Source: Cavia porcellus
Lineage: Eukaryota; Chordata; Mammalia; Rodentia; Caviidae
NCBI RefSeq assembly: GCF_034190915.1
Contig: NW_026947503.1
Coordinates: 26,556,532-26,620,531 of the forward strand
Direction: 5' to 3'
Length of the DNA: 64,000 nt
Under the pieces are notes generated by a model. It ran no database searches, had not been told where the DNA came from, and saw only the letters and a list, made by a program, of their open reading frames with translations. Both the position numbers and the translations under genes were made by a program. Positions 24,431 to 39,823 of this stretch are shown one piece after another. Every line of letters begins with the position of its first letter. Position 1 is the stretch's first letter.

Positions 24431-24617
24431 TAGCCAGCATGGTGGCATATATCTACAATTCCAGCACTCTGGGAAACTAAAGCAGGCAGATATTCAAATT
24501 CCAGTCCAGCCTGGGCAACTTAGTGATATAGGGGTACCTTGTCTCAAAATAAAAATAAAAAAGGGCTGAGAGTGTAACTCAGTGCCAAGACCTTGGGTTC
24601 AACCCCCAGTATCAAAC
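24431..24617 (+). repeat. B1-dID composite SINE
   Basis: B1 part 'agccagcatggtggcatata', 'cagcctgggcaacttagtga', 'cttgtctcaaaataaaaata'; ID part 'gggctgagagtgtaactcag' and 'ttgggttcaacccccagtat' (B box). The B1-then-ID order is complete. Confidence 0.88.
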
Positions 24618-24969
24618 AATGTTATAATAACTCTTACTGTAGTTCATTAATATAAAATTCCTGACTCTTGTTAGGAAAATATGTCTAATTTCTGAATATG
24701 CACTATCCCATATGTTTTTCTTTAGAGTTTATATGGATGTTAAAATGGCAAACTTCCTCTGTTTCAGCCATAAAATATATATAACACCTTATGAAAAGGG
24801 CTTTTAGTAAGTAGTACACTGAGAAAATCAATGTTTAGACTCAGACTAAACATCTTTTTCAACTGTATATAACAAAGATGTTGATGTTAGTATATGAATA
24901 TATGAAATATATTAATTCATTTTTTTTACCTTTCTCTACTTTCTTGCTTAATATTTCTTTCCTCTTATC

Positions 24970-25230
24970 TCATCTCCTAACATACTATTTATTAGTAGAC
25001 TCTAAGCTCCCAGGGGTTGGGGATTTAGCTGAAAAACATAAATACCTGCCTACAAACACGAGGTCCTGAGTTTGATGCCTGATATCAAAAAAAAAAAAAA
25101 AAAAAAAAATCTAAGCTCCATGAGGAAAAGTATTGCTGTATATTTTGTTCAGCTACTATCCTAAACAGTGTCTAGCACTGTGGTGCTTGAAATATTTTTA
25201 TTGAATGAATGGTTAAATGGATGAATGAAT
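24970..25230 (+). repeat. L2 LINE 3' end, interrupted by an ID SINE
   Basis: 'gactctaagctcc' is duplicated across the SINE and continues 'atgaggaaaagtattgctgt', 'cagtgtctagcactgtggtg', then 'ttattgaatgaatgg', the standard L2 3' end. The ID inserted in its middle. Confidence 0.75.
25011..25109 (+). repeat. ID SINE with 10-nt target-site duplication and long poly(A)
   Basis: tctaagctcc flanks it at 25001-25010 and 25110-25119. The body is 'ggttggggatttagctgaaa' with 'ggtcctgagtttgatgcctg', followed by more than 20 A. The internal boxes are mutated, yet the tail is long. Confidence 0.92.
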
Positions 25231-25799
25231 GAAGAACCATGAAGATTCCTACAAACAATTCAGTCTAAAATATATTCTATAATACTATTTTTTATCATGG
25301 CTAGATCTTTCCATATTGTGTTACATAGATTCTTGTATCTGAGCAGTCAAATAACATCAAACATGTGCTATGCCAGTGAGTACTGCTTATGTGGTTTTCA
25401 TAAGGAGTAACATTAATTTATTTGATTATGAACAGAAAAAGATAAAATGATCTTTAAGGTCCTACCTACCAAAAAATCCTTAAGTCTACAATCCAAAAAA
25501 AAAAAAAAAATAAAGGCCAATTTATAGAAAATTATACGACAATTTACTGTAAAATACGATGCCTTTCCAGAAAAGTGAACTTTATATTAATAAAATATAT
25601 ATCTGAGAAGAATTAGATCTAAAACATCTATCTGTAGAAAGCAGCAGAGGTGGAGAGTCAATGCACAGAGGTTCTGTCAACCCCGAATACACAATGCCAG
25701 CCAAATGCATTTATCTTGAGCATTACCATCAATTAGAGGGAGAAATGCATTTGCCGCTGAATTAGTAACTAAAGGTTAGCTAATTAACATTTTTTAAAA

Positions 25800-26060
25800 A
25801 TACATCAAATGCTGTTTGATCTGTACATCACTGGTTCTGTCATGAAGAGCTGAGTCTGTCCACTGTGTGGTCGCTGATATAATGTCAAGCTGTCCTCTGT
25901 CAACCGCAGTGACTCTCAGCCTTACCCCGGGTACGTGGTAGTTTGTGTTCCCGCCCTCCTGAACAGACAGGACCCCGAAATAGGAGCAAAGTGCATTTCC
26001 TAAAGGAATACATACAGGTTTATGATACAACCCTTCTAAAATCTTTTCGGTCTGCAACTA
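25800..26060. other. CpG-bearing intron island with a splice-flanked 74-nt open segment
   Basis: Several CpGs cluster at 25860-26050 in an otherwise CpG-poor intron. On the minus strand, 25926-25999 is bounded by a tttag acceptor and a gtaag donor and is open in the frame left by the upstream WDR7 exon. However, 74 nt is not a multiple of three and the polypyrimidine tract is weak. No known WDR7 segment matches. It may be a cryptic exon, a regulatory island or a decayed insertion. Confidence 0.3.
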
Positions 26061-29417
<3,357 letters not shown>

Positions 29418-30772
29418 TTAAAAAATGAGAAAAAAAGTAGGCTAAACTTGTAAAACTTTTTACTTACCAAATCCAAATACATTAAAAATTAAATACAAAA
29501 CATTCGCCAAAATAGAAGAGGAAAAAAATCAATGAATAAACTATTCATCTGTGCTATTTATTTACATGTATTTGTTTGCGAATACATGTATATCTACTTT
29601 TAATCAAGTTCTGGAAAAAAAATAAAGATGTTGAAGTTAATTATATCTCAACTGAATTCCTTTCATCAATGTTTTTGCTAGTTATTACAGCTAATTTAGA
29701 CACAATTACACAACAAACAGGAAAAAATCCCACCAAGTGAGACTATTTTAAACATTCACTTCTCTTTGATACTAGTTTGTTTATGAGTTGGGGTTAGGCA
29801 GGAAGGATAATGACAAAAGAGATACTTATGCCCTGAGTCTAAATAAGGGATGGGAAAATGCAATGCCCAAGAAAAATGTTCCATTTCCCGTAACTGAAAG
29901 CACACAAGTGAAAAATGTCATGGAGCTAAGGGGTCTCCTGGAAACTACCTGAGACTTGTTAGTTCACGCAAATGTGTGCCACACAATTTTCCCTGAACAG
30001 TCTTGTATTTCTGATGCTATGCTCTGTCATCAATATCAACAACCACATTATTTCTAACTTGGCAATGGATAGCAGTATGTGTGAATTTTTATATGGTTAT
30101 CAACAGATATTGCTCACTCATGGCATGTAAAATTCTCATCATTCTAAAGTTTACTTTAGAAGTTAAATCTTCTAATCAAATCTTTTTAAGAGGCACTTTA
30201 ATGTTTGTCTACACAAGAATCATCCAACTATTTCAAAAAAGAAATGTGATAAATATTCAAAGGATTCTTTCGTCCAAGGTAATGAACTTGCATATTTGTA
30301 TGTAAGGTTCAACACTGGTGTCTCAGGTTTACCAAAAGCATCGTGAGGTGAAGAATTTTAGTTGTTAACCACCAAGAATGACCCAGAGCTGGGCTGACAG
30401 CAAACAGTTCCAAGTCCTCACAACTTCATGTGAAGATTATAACATATTACTTTAGCATCAACACTTGTTCAGAGATGCTAATAAATAACAACACAAAAGA
30501 ATAATACTAACAAATGATCCCTGATGAATGGCAAATGATAAGCCACCACTTTACAGAAGTATTTTTTACTGTGGGATTTATAAAATATTTTAACATGAAG
30601 CAGTTACTAGGAAAGCAGTATTAAGTTAATCAACTAAAGATATCTATCAGTAAAATAATTACAAAGAATAGAAAAGTAAATGCCATAGTCTATATAGAGA
30701 CATTCAAATACAAAGTCAAAGATCATTTTTTTCATACAATTAAATTAAAATATAAACTTTGAAATCTCTGTC

Positions 30773-30866
30773 TCATTCTCCCCTTGCTCCCCACCAGGAA
30801 TCAAACTCAGGACCCTGTGCTTGCCGGGCAGGCACTTAAGCTGCTGAGCTATATCCCCAGCACTCG
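30773..30866 (-). repeat. ID SINE, antisense (sense to WDR7)
   Basis: The minus strand reads 'gtgctggggatatagctcag', 'cagcttaagtgcctgcccgg', 'ggtcctgagtttgattcctg': good A and B boxes. It lies 1.4 kb upstream of the 114-nt exon in transcript order. Confidence 0.9.
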
Positions 30867-32089
30867 TTCTTCTAATACTTTTTAATTTTGAAAATGATGA
30901 CAGAAATAGGAAAAGGATATTAAAGAACAGTTTCAATGGTAAAAACCATTGTTAGTAGTTTCTTATAAAATTAAGAAAGCCAATGAAAATGAAGTGGGGT
31001 CAAGGGACAACATGTTTACAAATCCATTTACATGTATCTCATTGAATCAGAGAAGCTAAGGAATTGTTCAATATTAACACAGCCACAGCACAGAGATGCA
31101 GGTTTTCTGATTTCAAAACCCAATATCCTTTTATCATCAATTCCTTCCATCACTGAGTTACCTGCAGAAGAGGAAGTATAGAACATCATAGATTTAGCTG
31201 AGAAATCATGACACTAACTATAAATACTGTTAAGTCTTCCATGAAATTTCTGTGCTGTATCAAGTAGCTATTCAATGAGACAATTCAGTAATTAAGGATA
31301 AAGCTTAAAGAGCAAACATGTATAGTTTAAAGTATCTAAGCACGAAAGACAAGAAGCTATTCTGAAACCAGATCTTTGATCCATGTTTTCCAAAACAAAG
31401 TAAGGATTATAAAATTTTTGGCAGAAAAACAAATTAACTACGGACCAATTTTTTAAAGTCTCAAACATCTTTAATGAAATGGAAATAAGCAAAACGCAGA
31501 ACTTATACACAAAATCAAATATTACAGTCAGGTACAGTTTATTTCAGGGATATAAGTGTGGTTTACTATATTTTATAAAAGATAATCAGTGTGCTTAAAA
31601 ATATTAATAGGCTAAAGAAGAAAATATCACATCAATCTTTTACAAAATTTAAAAGCCAATTCTGATTATTTTTAATTCCAGGAAAAATAGGAATAGAGGA
31701 GAAAAAAGTGTATACTAAAAACGCAGAGCTAACATTTATGCTCAAAAATGAAAATCTAACTGCATTCACTCTGTTATCAAAAACAGGCAAGTAAGTCCAC
31801 CCATACCACTCTTCTTTATGATTTCCCAATGTACAAAGAAAGTGAAATAGAACACATAAAAAAAAAATAAAACAGACAACATTTGGAAAATATAACTTGT
31901 TTCTGTGAGATACAGTATCTAGGTAGCTGGCAAAATATTTCACTTGGACTGAGCAAAGACACTGGCTTCCTTGGGTCTCTAACAATTAAAAGAGTCAATC
32001 CATTATCCATCACATGGGTTGTATCATCCTGAAGAAACTTGACTAGTATATCTTATTCAAAGATAAAATGACTATTTCCATGGAAAATC
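30867..32089. other. A+T-rich intron, no recognised element
   Basis: No repeat or exon-like feature visible; minus-strand frames of 72-117 codons have no known motifs. Confidence 0.4.
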
Positions 32090-33265
32090 TCAGAGGAATC
32101 TTTAAAGAAAGCAAAACAAACAAAGAAACGAAACTACCAAAACTAATAACTGACTTTAGAAAGGCTTTAGAGCCATTAGACAAGAGAAAGAAATAAAAGT
32201 AATAACAATAGGAAAGGAAGAAGTTAAATTATCATTTGCAGATGACATGATACTTTACATAGAAGACTCCAAAAACTATATTTAATAAGCAAATTCAATA
32301 GCATAGCTAGATACAAAGACAACACTCAATATCAATAGCCTTCCTGTACAAGAAAAACTCACTGAGAGAGAAATTAGGGAAACACACCTTTCACAACAGC
32401 ATCCAAAAAGCAAAAAAGGAAATACCTAGGAATCAATCCAATGGAGGATTAAAAGACATCTATCTTCAAAACTATGGTACTGTAAAAAAAAGACATTGAA
32501 GAGGATATTGGAAAATGGAAAGACACCTCTTGCTCTTGGGTAGGAAGAACCAATTTAGTGAAAATGGTCACACTTTCAAAACTGTTATACAGATTTAATG
32601 CAATTCTGATCAAAATTTCAACAGCATAGCTCATACAATTAGAGAAAACAATCCTAAAATTCATCTGGAACCAGCACAGACCTAGAATAGCAAAGGTTAT
32701 TCTGGGAAATGAAGGCAAGGTAGAAGGCATCATAATCCCTGACTTGAAATTATACTAAATAAGCAACTATGATAAAAAAAAAAAACAGCATGGTACTGGC
32801 AAAATAAAACAGACCTGAAGATTAGTGGAACATATAAAAAGATGCAGAAACAACTCTAGACATACTTAGCCACCTTATCTTTGACAAAGGTAGCAAACAC
32901 ATTCACTGGAAGAAAGACAGTCTCTTTCACAACTGGTGCTGGAAAGGCTGCCTCTGCACATGCTGAAGATTGAAACTGGACTCACATCTTTCACCATGCA
33001 CTAAACCAAAGTCAAACAGGATCAAATTTCTAAATATTAAAACAGAAACATTAAATCTTCGGGAAGATTGAATTCATCAAGGATTCTTGAAGGCAGTGGT
33101 ATAGACAAAGACTTCATGAATAAATCCCTGTTGGCAAAGAATCAACAACCGAGACCTCATCTTATTAAAAAGCTTTTGCACAGCAAGAGAAACCACAACA
33201 GAGCGGACAACTCATAATGTATGAAAAAATATTTTCCAGCTGTTTCTCAGACAGAGGATTTATCT

Positions 33266-33618
33266 TGGTTACTTTTCTCAATACTCAATACCCAAAATTA
33301 AGGAAGGGAAGGTTTATTTAGCTTACAGTTTGTGGAGGTTTCAGTCTATACTCAGCTGGTTCCAAGGCAGGGTGACATGGCACTGAGCAACATTTCAAGG
33401 CAGCAGCCAGCAAAAGCAGAGAGAACAAGTGTCTTCTCCTCCCTTATTTTGTACACAGGCCACTCCAGCTTCCAGGGCAGGTGTAGCACTCACAAAATTT
33501 CCTTGCCTTCCTCTTGCACAGGATGAGAATATTTACTAAGAAGGAACCCTGGCTCCCTGCTGAGTCTCTTAATTAAACTTCTAAACTGCTCAAGTTGACA
33601 CAATATAGCAACCATAAC
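33266..33618 (-). mobile_element. Solo LTR, MaLR/ERVL-like, reverse orientation
   Basis: On the minus strand it starts tgttatggttgctatattgt and ends near 'gagaaaagtaaccaaga', with 'gactgaaacctccacaaact' and 'gtaagctaaataaacc' (polyadenylation signal). It belongs to the same family as 11556-11942. L1 sequence continues on both sides, so it inserted into the L1. Confidence 0.75.
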
Positions 33619-33732
33619 ATATTACTATAGAGAAGATATAAAGAACTCAAAAATATTGGGCATCCCAAATTTAAGACCCAATCCACAAATAGGCCTCTGA
33701 GATGAATACAGACTTCTCAGATGAAGAAATAC

Positions 33733-34268
33733 TGTTGCAAGATCAAGTCAAACTGAAAGGAAGACTCTTCACATCCAGGAGAGAAGGTAGTGTTTACGCC
33801 AGTGGACTGTTGTGGGATCATTCTCAAATGCAACAGTCCTGCCTTTACAAAGAGTTTAGTTTATATAGCATTCAGATGAGGGAAGTACAAAGCAAGTGAC
33901 AAAACTTTGCTTAATTGGTTACATGCATTGAGTCATATATTGACAGGCGGGGCTAGTCTTGAACGGATTCGTTGAAACAAATAGTTTATAATAATATAGA
34001 AACATTCTGGGAATAAGGGGAGGGGTCCAATACAAAGTGAGTATAGTTGAAGGTATCCTTGACTAGCCCAGGGTGCCTTAATGTATTGACAATTACTCCA
34101 ACTGAGTGCTTATCACAAGTACGCAGCTGGGTTTCAGATACTGTCAAGGTCAACTGAATTCAGCAGAAACATGGTCAGAAATCTCTAATTGCTCCCTAAT
34201 TTGTATCACAAATATCTATAAGTTTGTTATTTTATAAATGTGTTCTACATTATAATTATGCCCCAACA
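33733..34268 (+). mobile_element. Solo LTR with TGTTG...CAACA ends, unknown ERV family
   Basis: The 536-nt block starts tgttgcaagatcaagtcaaa and ends ccccaaca, giving matched inverted termini, and interrupts the L1 exactly between two ORF2 landmarks. A TATA-like 'tttatatagcattc' lies about 120 nt from the start. The ends and placement identify it as an LTR; I do not recognise the family, and target-site duplication is too mutated to define. No coding region is attached. Confidence 0.65.
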
Positions 34269-35486
34269 ATATAAACAGCAACTAAATACATGAAAAAATG
34301 GTCAGCATCATTGGTCATCAAAAGATGCAAATTAAAACAATACTGAGATTCTATCTCACCCAGGAAAGAGTGACTCTTAACCAAGAAATCAACCAGTAAC
34401 ACATGCTGGAAGGGCTGTGGGGGAAAAGAAACACTTCTTCACTGCTGCTGAGAGTACAGACTGGTGTAACCACTGTGAAAATCAGTGTGGAGATTCCCCA
34501 AACAACTAGAATTGGAGGTCCCATTCTGGGACCTATTCCCAGCTATTTCTCTTCTGGATATCTTCCCAAAAGAATGTATTTAACATCATACCACAGCGAT
34601 ATATGTGCACCCATGTTTATAGCAATACAATTGTAATAGATCTTGGAAACAATCCCAAACCCTTGCCTATTAACCAAGGAATAGATTTTTTAAAAAAAAT
34701 GTGGTCTTTTCCTACAATGAAGTACTACTCAGTCATAAAAATGGATAAACTGGAGACATTTATAGGTAAATGGATGCAACTCAAGACCATACTCATAAGT
34801 GAAATAAAACAGTGAATATGCACATGTGTAAACATCATATGGTTTCCTAGTGTAAGAAGCTAAAAGAGTAAACAATAGATATTGTGAAATGGAAAAAAAT
34901 TGTTCAAAAAGAAAGAGAAATTTGCATAGGAGAAAGGAGAAAAGGAAGGGAAAAGCAAAACATACACAAGACAGCTAAGATAGTTATACTAGTAAATTCT
35001 CTTAGTTCATTGTATTTGTACTAAAATTGCTGAGACAATTAAATGTCAATATCTTATACAGAGTAACTAATTTAAAGGTAACAATACTCAATGTGCTAAC
35101 CATTGTTACCCTCCTATTATCTTGTTTTGAAGTTTTATTTTTTTCTCTTTAAAATAAAAAAAAAATGAAAGGCTACAGAATACCAGATTTAAAATTGTAA
35201 ACCAATTCTATTTCTACACACCAGTAATTAACAAACTGACTCCTAAACTTAAAAATAAACTTTAACATATGAAATATTTAGATGTAAAATTTTAAAAATC
35301 CCACATTGGACTTGTATGATGATGATAAAAGTACAAACTACAAAGCATGATGAAAGAAAGATATAAAAAATGAAATGGAAAGATATGCCATGTCTATGGG
35401 TTAGAACAATCATCACAGTAAAGATTTTAATTTTTCACAAACTTACATACAGATTTACTGAGATTATCTATTAAAATTCCAGCAGA

Positions 35487-35630
35487 GCTGGATGTGGTGG
35501 CACATGCCTGCAGACCCAGCATTCACACGGCTGAAGCTGGAAGATCACCCTGAGTTCAAGACCAACTACATAATGAGTTCACCCCAGCCTGAACTACACA
35601 GTGAGGTCCTGACTCAAATAAACAAACCAT
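35487..35630 (+). repeat. B1 SINE with perfect 14-nt target-site duplication
   Basis: aaaattccagcaga is at 35473-35486 and 35631-35644, preceded by TT, which fits the L1 endonuclease site TT|AAAA. The body runs 'gctggatgtggtggcacatg' to 'ggtcctgactcaaataaaca' with the B1 internal duplication. Confidence 0.93.
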
Positions 35631-35796
35631 AAAATTCCAGCAGAAATTTTTATAGATATGCACAAAATTATTTTAGAATCACATGGAAAGAAAAATAAAA
35701 TAGAATAAAATAATTCATAAAAATAAATTTTAAAAAAAGGTCGGTCTACTTGAATTCAAGACTTTATTATATGATGCTATTAAAATTATGTGGTTG

Positions 35797-35915
35797 AGGG
35801 GCTGGAGGTTTAGCTCAGCGGCGTAAGTGCCTGACTTGTAAGCAGGCAGTCGTGAGTTCAATCCCCGGTACCAATAAAAAGGTAAAAGACCAAAAAAAAA
35901 AAAAAAAAAAAAACC
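35797..35915 (+). repeat. Young ID SINE with target-site duplication and long poly(A)
   Basis: Intact A box tagctcagcgg and B box gagttcaatcc; tail 'accaataaaaaggtaaaaga' then more than 20 A. Duplication tatgtggttg/tatgtgattg at 35787-35796 and 35916-35925. Confidence 0.92.
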
Positions 35916-36600
35916 TATGTGATTGTGGCAGAAAGATAAACATGTAAGCTAATGTAACAAGATTGAAAGCCCCAAAATAGAAATATACAGTATACCCAAC
36001 TGATTTTAGAAATCAGTACAAAAGCAATTTAAGGGAGAAATTATAAAAACCAAACTTCTTATACAGCAATCTTTGGGGAAAACCATATCTAAACAACAAC
36101 ATATTGTCTTACATAAAAATTGACTCAAAATGAATCATGCACCTAAAAACAAAATATAAAATGATAAAAATTTTGAGAAATAAATAAATTTTGAGATTTA
36201 AGTTAGACTTGATAACAAAAGCAAAACTAATAAGGGAAAAACATGTAAATAAACATCAAAATTTTTAAATTTTTACAAAGATTCTATTAGGAGAATTAAA
36301 CAAATTACAGATTAGGAGAAGATTCAAAAATCACGTAAGTAGCCAACTATATCTCAGACCTTCACTAAAAACATTCTATTAGCTCCTCAAAAAGTAAAAG
36401 TTATCACATGGCTACCATCACGGGAAGAAAAGGTGAGTTGATACAAAAACTTGTATCCAAATATGCACAGCAGCTTATTCCTAAAAGTCAAACAGCTGAA
36501 GCATTCCCAGTGTTTACCAACTGATGAACAGACAAGTTGATACATTCATGCAACAGAATATTACTTTTTAATTATTCACTTTTAAGGATCAACTTAACAT

Positions 36601-39600
36601 AAGTGAACTATTAGCAAAAAGATTGCTTATTTTTTAAAAAGTCTGATTTTTCTACTATTCTGTATCAACAAAGGCACTCATGCCACTTATAAACCATTTC
36701 GAAGTTTTTTCAGCCATATAGCTGAACAAAAAAAAAAAAGGAGTCACAAAGAATATGTATATAGTAAGAAAGCAAAATTCCACAGTATTTTCTTATGTAA
36801 GGAAAGCACGTTTTTAAAAATGTAAATAACATTTTTTCATTTGAATGTATGTGTAACTCATTGTGTTAACATCTTCACAGGCAAATTTTGCTTTTTTGCT
36901 ACTAATCTGCAAAAAGATTAATTTTGGTACTTTAAATTCATATCTATTTCTTTTTTCAAGATAAGGTAAATGCCTCAACTCACGTGTGACTGGGTTCTCT
37001 GATGGTTAACAAACTACTTAAGACTTCTAACGTGTTCTGCAGGACAGTAAAGGTAGGAATGAGAATGGACAGACCAACTCACTACATCCAACTCCCAGAT
37101 ACAAACGGTACAGCTCAATCAAAATGAATTTTAACAGCTTGCTTGCAGGAAATGACAGAAACCTTTCAATTTGAACTTTTGGATCACAATATTATGGTAA
37201 AAGATGGTTTAAAACATTATGTAATAATTCTAAGCATGGTAATTATTACCTACAAGTGAAGGGATAACAACATTTTTTAAAAATTCACAACCATAACTTG
37301 GCTATTTCTAATTGCTACAGTATATTGTTAGTATTTTACTATAATAGGTATAAGTTATTGATAGATACTCTGTAAAAAAGTTAAAACTGCAAAAATGAAA
37401 TAAAACCAGTGGTCTCTAGGGGCTACAAGAGTGACAGAGGATGAACTAAGGAAAGAGGAGGAAAAAAAAATTTTAAATGATGATGTTAAATTATATTCTG
37501 AGTCTAATACAGGATCTGCTACTATCCACATTTGCTTGAAACTATATCTCCAAATGATGACTTTTCTGACACATAAATTGTACCTAAATATACTTGATTT
37601 TTTCTAGAAGATATAAGGGGAGGCACAATATCACTGTCATAAAAATAACTAAAGTTTATGCCATAATACAATGCCATTTTGAGTGAAACAGAGATGAAAA
37701 AAAATATTTTGTTATTCGAGCTATAAAAAGCCTAGCTTCACAAAGCATAACAATCATTCTTCTTCCTCACTATCAAAAAGATGAAATATTCCCAGATAAC
37801 ATAAAAAGAAACCCTTACAAACTATTATTATATAAACTTCAGTTTCTTCATGCTCAAAATCAAGATTATAAATGTCAGCTAATAATATAGTGAATGACAC
37901 ACTATTTGCTTATGTACTTGACATAAGCAAGCTTATTTGTCAAATTGTACTATGAAACCTAAGAAGGTATTTATTTTCTGAGTATCCTCGAAATACCTGA
38001 CCTCAGTGAATATCCCATAAAGTTTAAAAAATACAGCTTTAATGGAATAAAATTAGAGTACCTTTAATGCCATGACACAAGCTAGATTAGATAAATATAA
38101 TAGAAAATAACAGTAACACTGTTTTGGAGAGATAAAATGATGTAATAAATAGTTAAATGGAGTAAGATTTATAATAAAAGATAATAATGATGAAATGATA
38201 TGACAGCCTTTAAAAAAAAGTAAGTCCCCAAATAAATATTTCACCAAATAATAAAATGAATGTAGATTACACCAGATAGTGGGTTTGTATATACGTATGT
38301 TATATTATAAATGAAACAGAAACTAGGGAAAATGGAGTGAAACAGAACACTGGCTTGAGTAAATTCGGACACAACAGCATACAGGAAGAGCCGGAAAAAG
38401 TGTTACAGCTAGCAGAAGTTAATAGAGAATAAAGAATACTACTGTGAAATCTTCATGCCACCTGGAGTTCTAAATAGAGGGGTGACTTTTCACTGTGAGA
38501 GACGATACACAGAAAACACCCTCATTTATTTATCATATTTTTAATCACTTTATAAAACAAGTTTTTTAAAATATAAATACAGAAACCTGGTCTTAAAGAT
38601 CAATAATGTAAAACTAAATTCAAGTATAACCTCCAGTAAAAGCTGATATATTATTCTAAAAGATATCTTTCATGAGCCTATATATTACCTTTAAAAACAT
38701 TTTTTTCAGCTGGCTAACAGTGTCTGAGTAATAATAATTAGTAGGACTTCAAGAGACTTCTACAATCCCATGTGATTAACTGGTTAATCAAGGACAATTT
38801 TAATATAATAAGATTTAAAATGCAGTACTCATACAGTGGAGTATAAAACCACTTTAGCTCACTATTATGTTTTAGTGAGGATTAGATGGTACTAATACTT
38901 CTAGAAATAACACAAAATATTAATAAAAATTACATTTCTCATTCTCATAATAATGTAATTTCCACTGAGATTGAAAAATGTAGCCAAAAGAATAGCAGGT
39001 ATTTTTATCTCATCAGTTTCTCACTACTGTGTTTTTCCAGTGATCCAATTAAAGTGTACTGGAGGCAATAATTTGACGTGAACATTCACTTTGAATGAAG
39101 TAAAATTTAACAATAAGAAAGGGAGTGTGTGGATACCTACAGCTTCTTTTCAGGCAGAAGCCTTGAATTTATTGGAAGCAGATCTCTGCAGCGACTGACC
39201 AGCACTGCCCCACATTCCCCACAACCCTCCTTATGACAGACAGACGGCCCGCCTCACATTAATTCACTTCACACCACTTGTATCGATCCGCAGCCGGTTC
39301 CCTAGTCTCTCTGCACACATTGCTTGTCTGGCTGCCTACATCCACATCAGCACATACACACAAAGGCCACAGAAAGATAACCTTTTGCTTTCCATTAAAG
39401 ACACAGTATCCACTTTTCCTTTTGCAGTAACATCAAAAATATAAAATATAACACTATGTTTTATTTTGGGGAGATGTTTTGTACAAAAGACTTTTGATAG
39501 GAAATGTTGAGTTTAAGAGTATTCCTGAATTCTGAATAAAGATAGTTTTGACCGATCAGAAACAAGTTAGCTGTCTAAATGCAAAAGACAATTAAAGAAA

Positions 39601-39714
39601 TAAAAATATAATTAAAAATCAGTGTCTTCAAGCAGGCATATGAAAAACTGTTAGCATGAGAATTAATGTTTATTTTTAAATGAAATACATTTTATTGACT
39701 AGCATTTTAAAAAT
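36601..39714. other. A+T-rich intron; CpG-bearing patch at about 39180-39310
   Basis: Mostly featureless. The patch at 39180-39310 has several CpGs ('gacggcccgcctc', 'atcgatccgcagccgg') and is far more G+C-rich than its neighbours, but I see no exon or repeat match. Confidence 0.4.
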
Positions 39715-39823
39715 TTTTTAGTTTTTATTTATTTATTTTTAATTTTTTTGTACCAGGGATCAAATTCACAACTGCATAATTGCAAGGCAGGCGCTTATGC
39801 CGCTGAGTTAAATCCTCAACCCT
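39715..39823 (-). repeat. ID SINE, antisense
   Basis: The minus strand reads 'gggttgaggatttaactcag', 'cggcataagcgcctgccttg' and 'tgtgaatttgatccctggta', then an AT-rich tail. A few box mutations. Confidence 0.9.

Larger units (their letters stand above)
32090..35165 (+). mobile_element. L1 LINE: ORF2 from reverse transcriptase core to 3' end, with two LTR insertions
   Basis: The reverse transcriptase catalytic motif F-A-D-D is encoded at 32235-32246 ('tttgcagatgac'). Downstream landmarks follow in order: 'caatggaggattaaaagaca' (32440), 'caattctgatcaaaatttca' (32600), 'cagcatggtactggc' (32790), 'agacttctcagatgaagaaa' (33708), 'gatgcaaattaaaacaatac' (34325), 'tatttctcttctggatatc' (34543) and 'ggatgcaactcaagaccata' (34772). 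A 3'UTR and A-run finish near 35165. Stops and indels inactivate it, and the 5' end is missing. LTR insertions at 33266-33618 and 33733-34268 split it. Antisense to WDR7; the best-preserved L1 in the window. Confidence 0.9.
35170..36600 (+). mobile_element. Older L1 LINE ORF2 part, interrupted by B1 and ID
   Basis: 'aatggaaagatatgccatgt' with 'ctatgggttagaacaatcat' (35373-35410), 'aaaattccagcaga' (35473), 'acccaactgattttagaaat' (35995) and 'caactgatgaacagacaagt' (36518) are in L1 ORF2 order, more diverged than the preceding L1. Antisense to WDR7. Confidence 0.75.

Noticed and set aside
32449..32733. 94-codon minus-strand frame
   Set aside because: Antisense of L1 ORF2 sequence.
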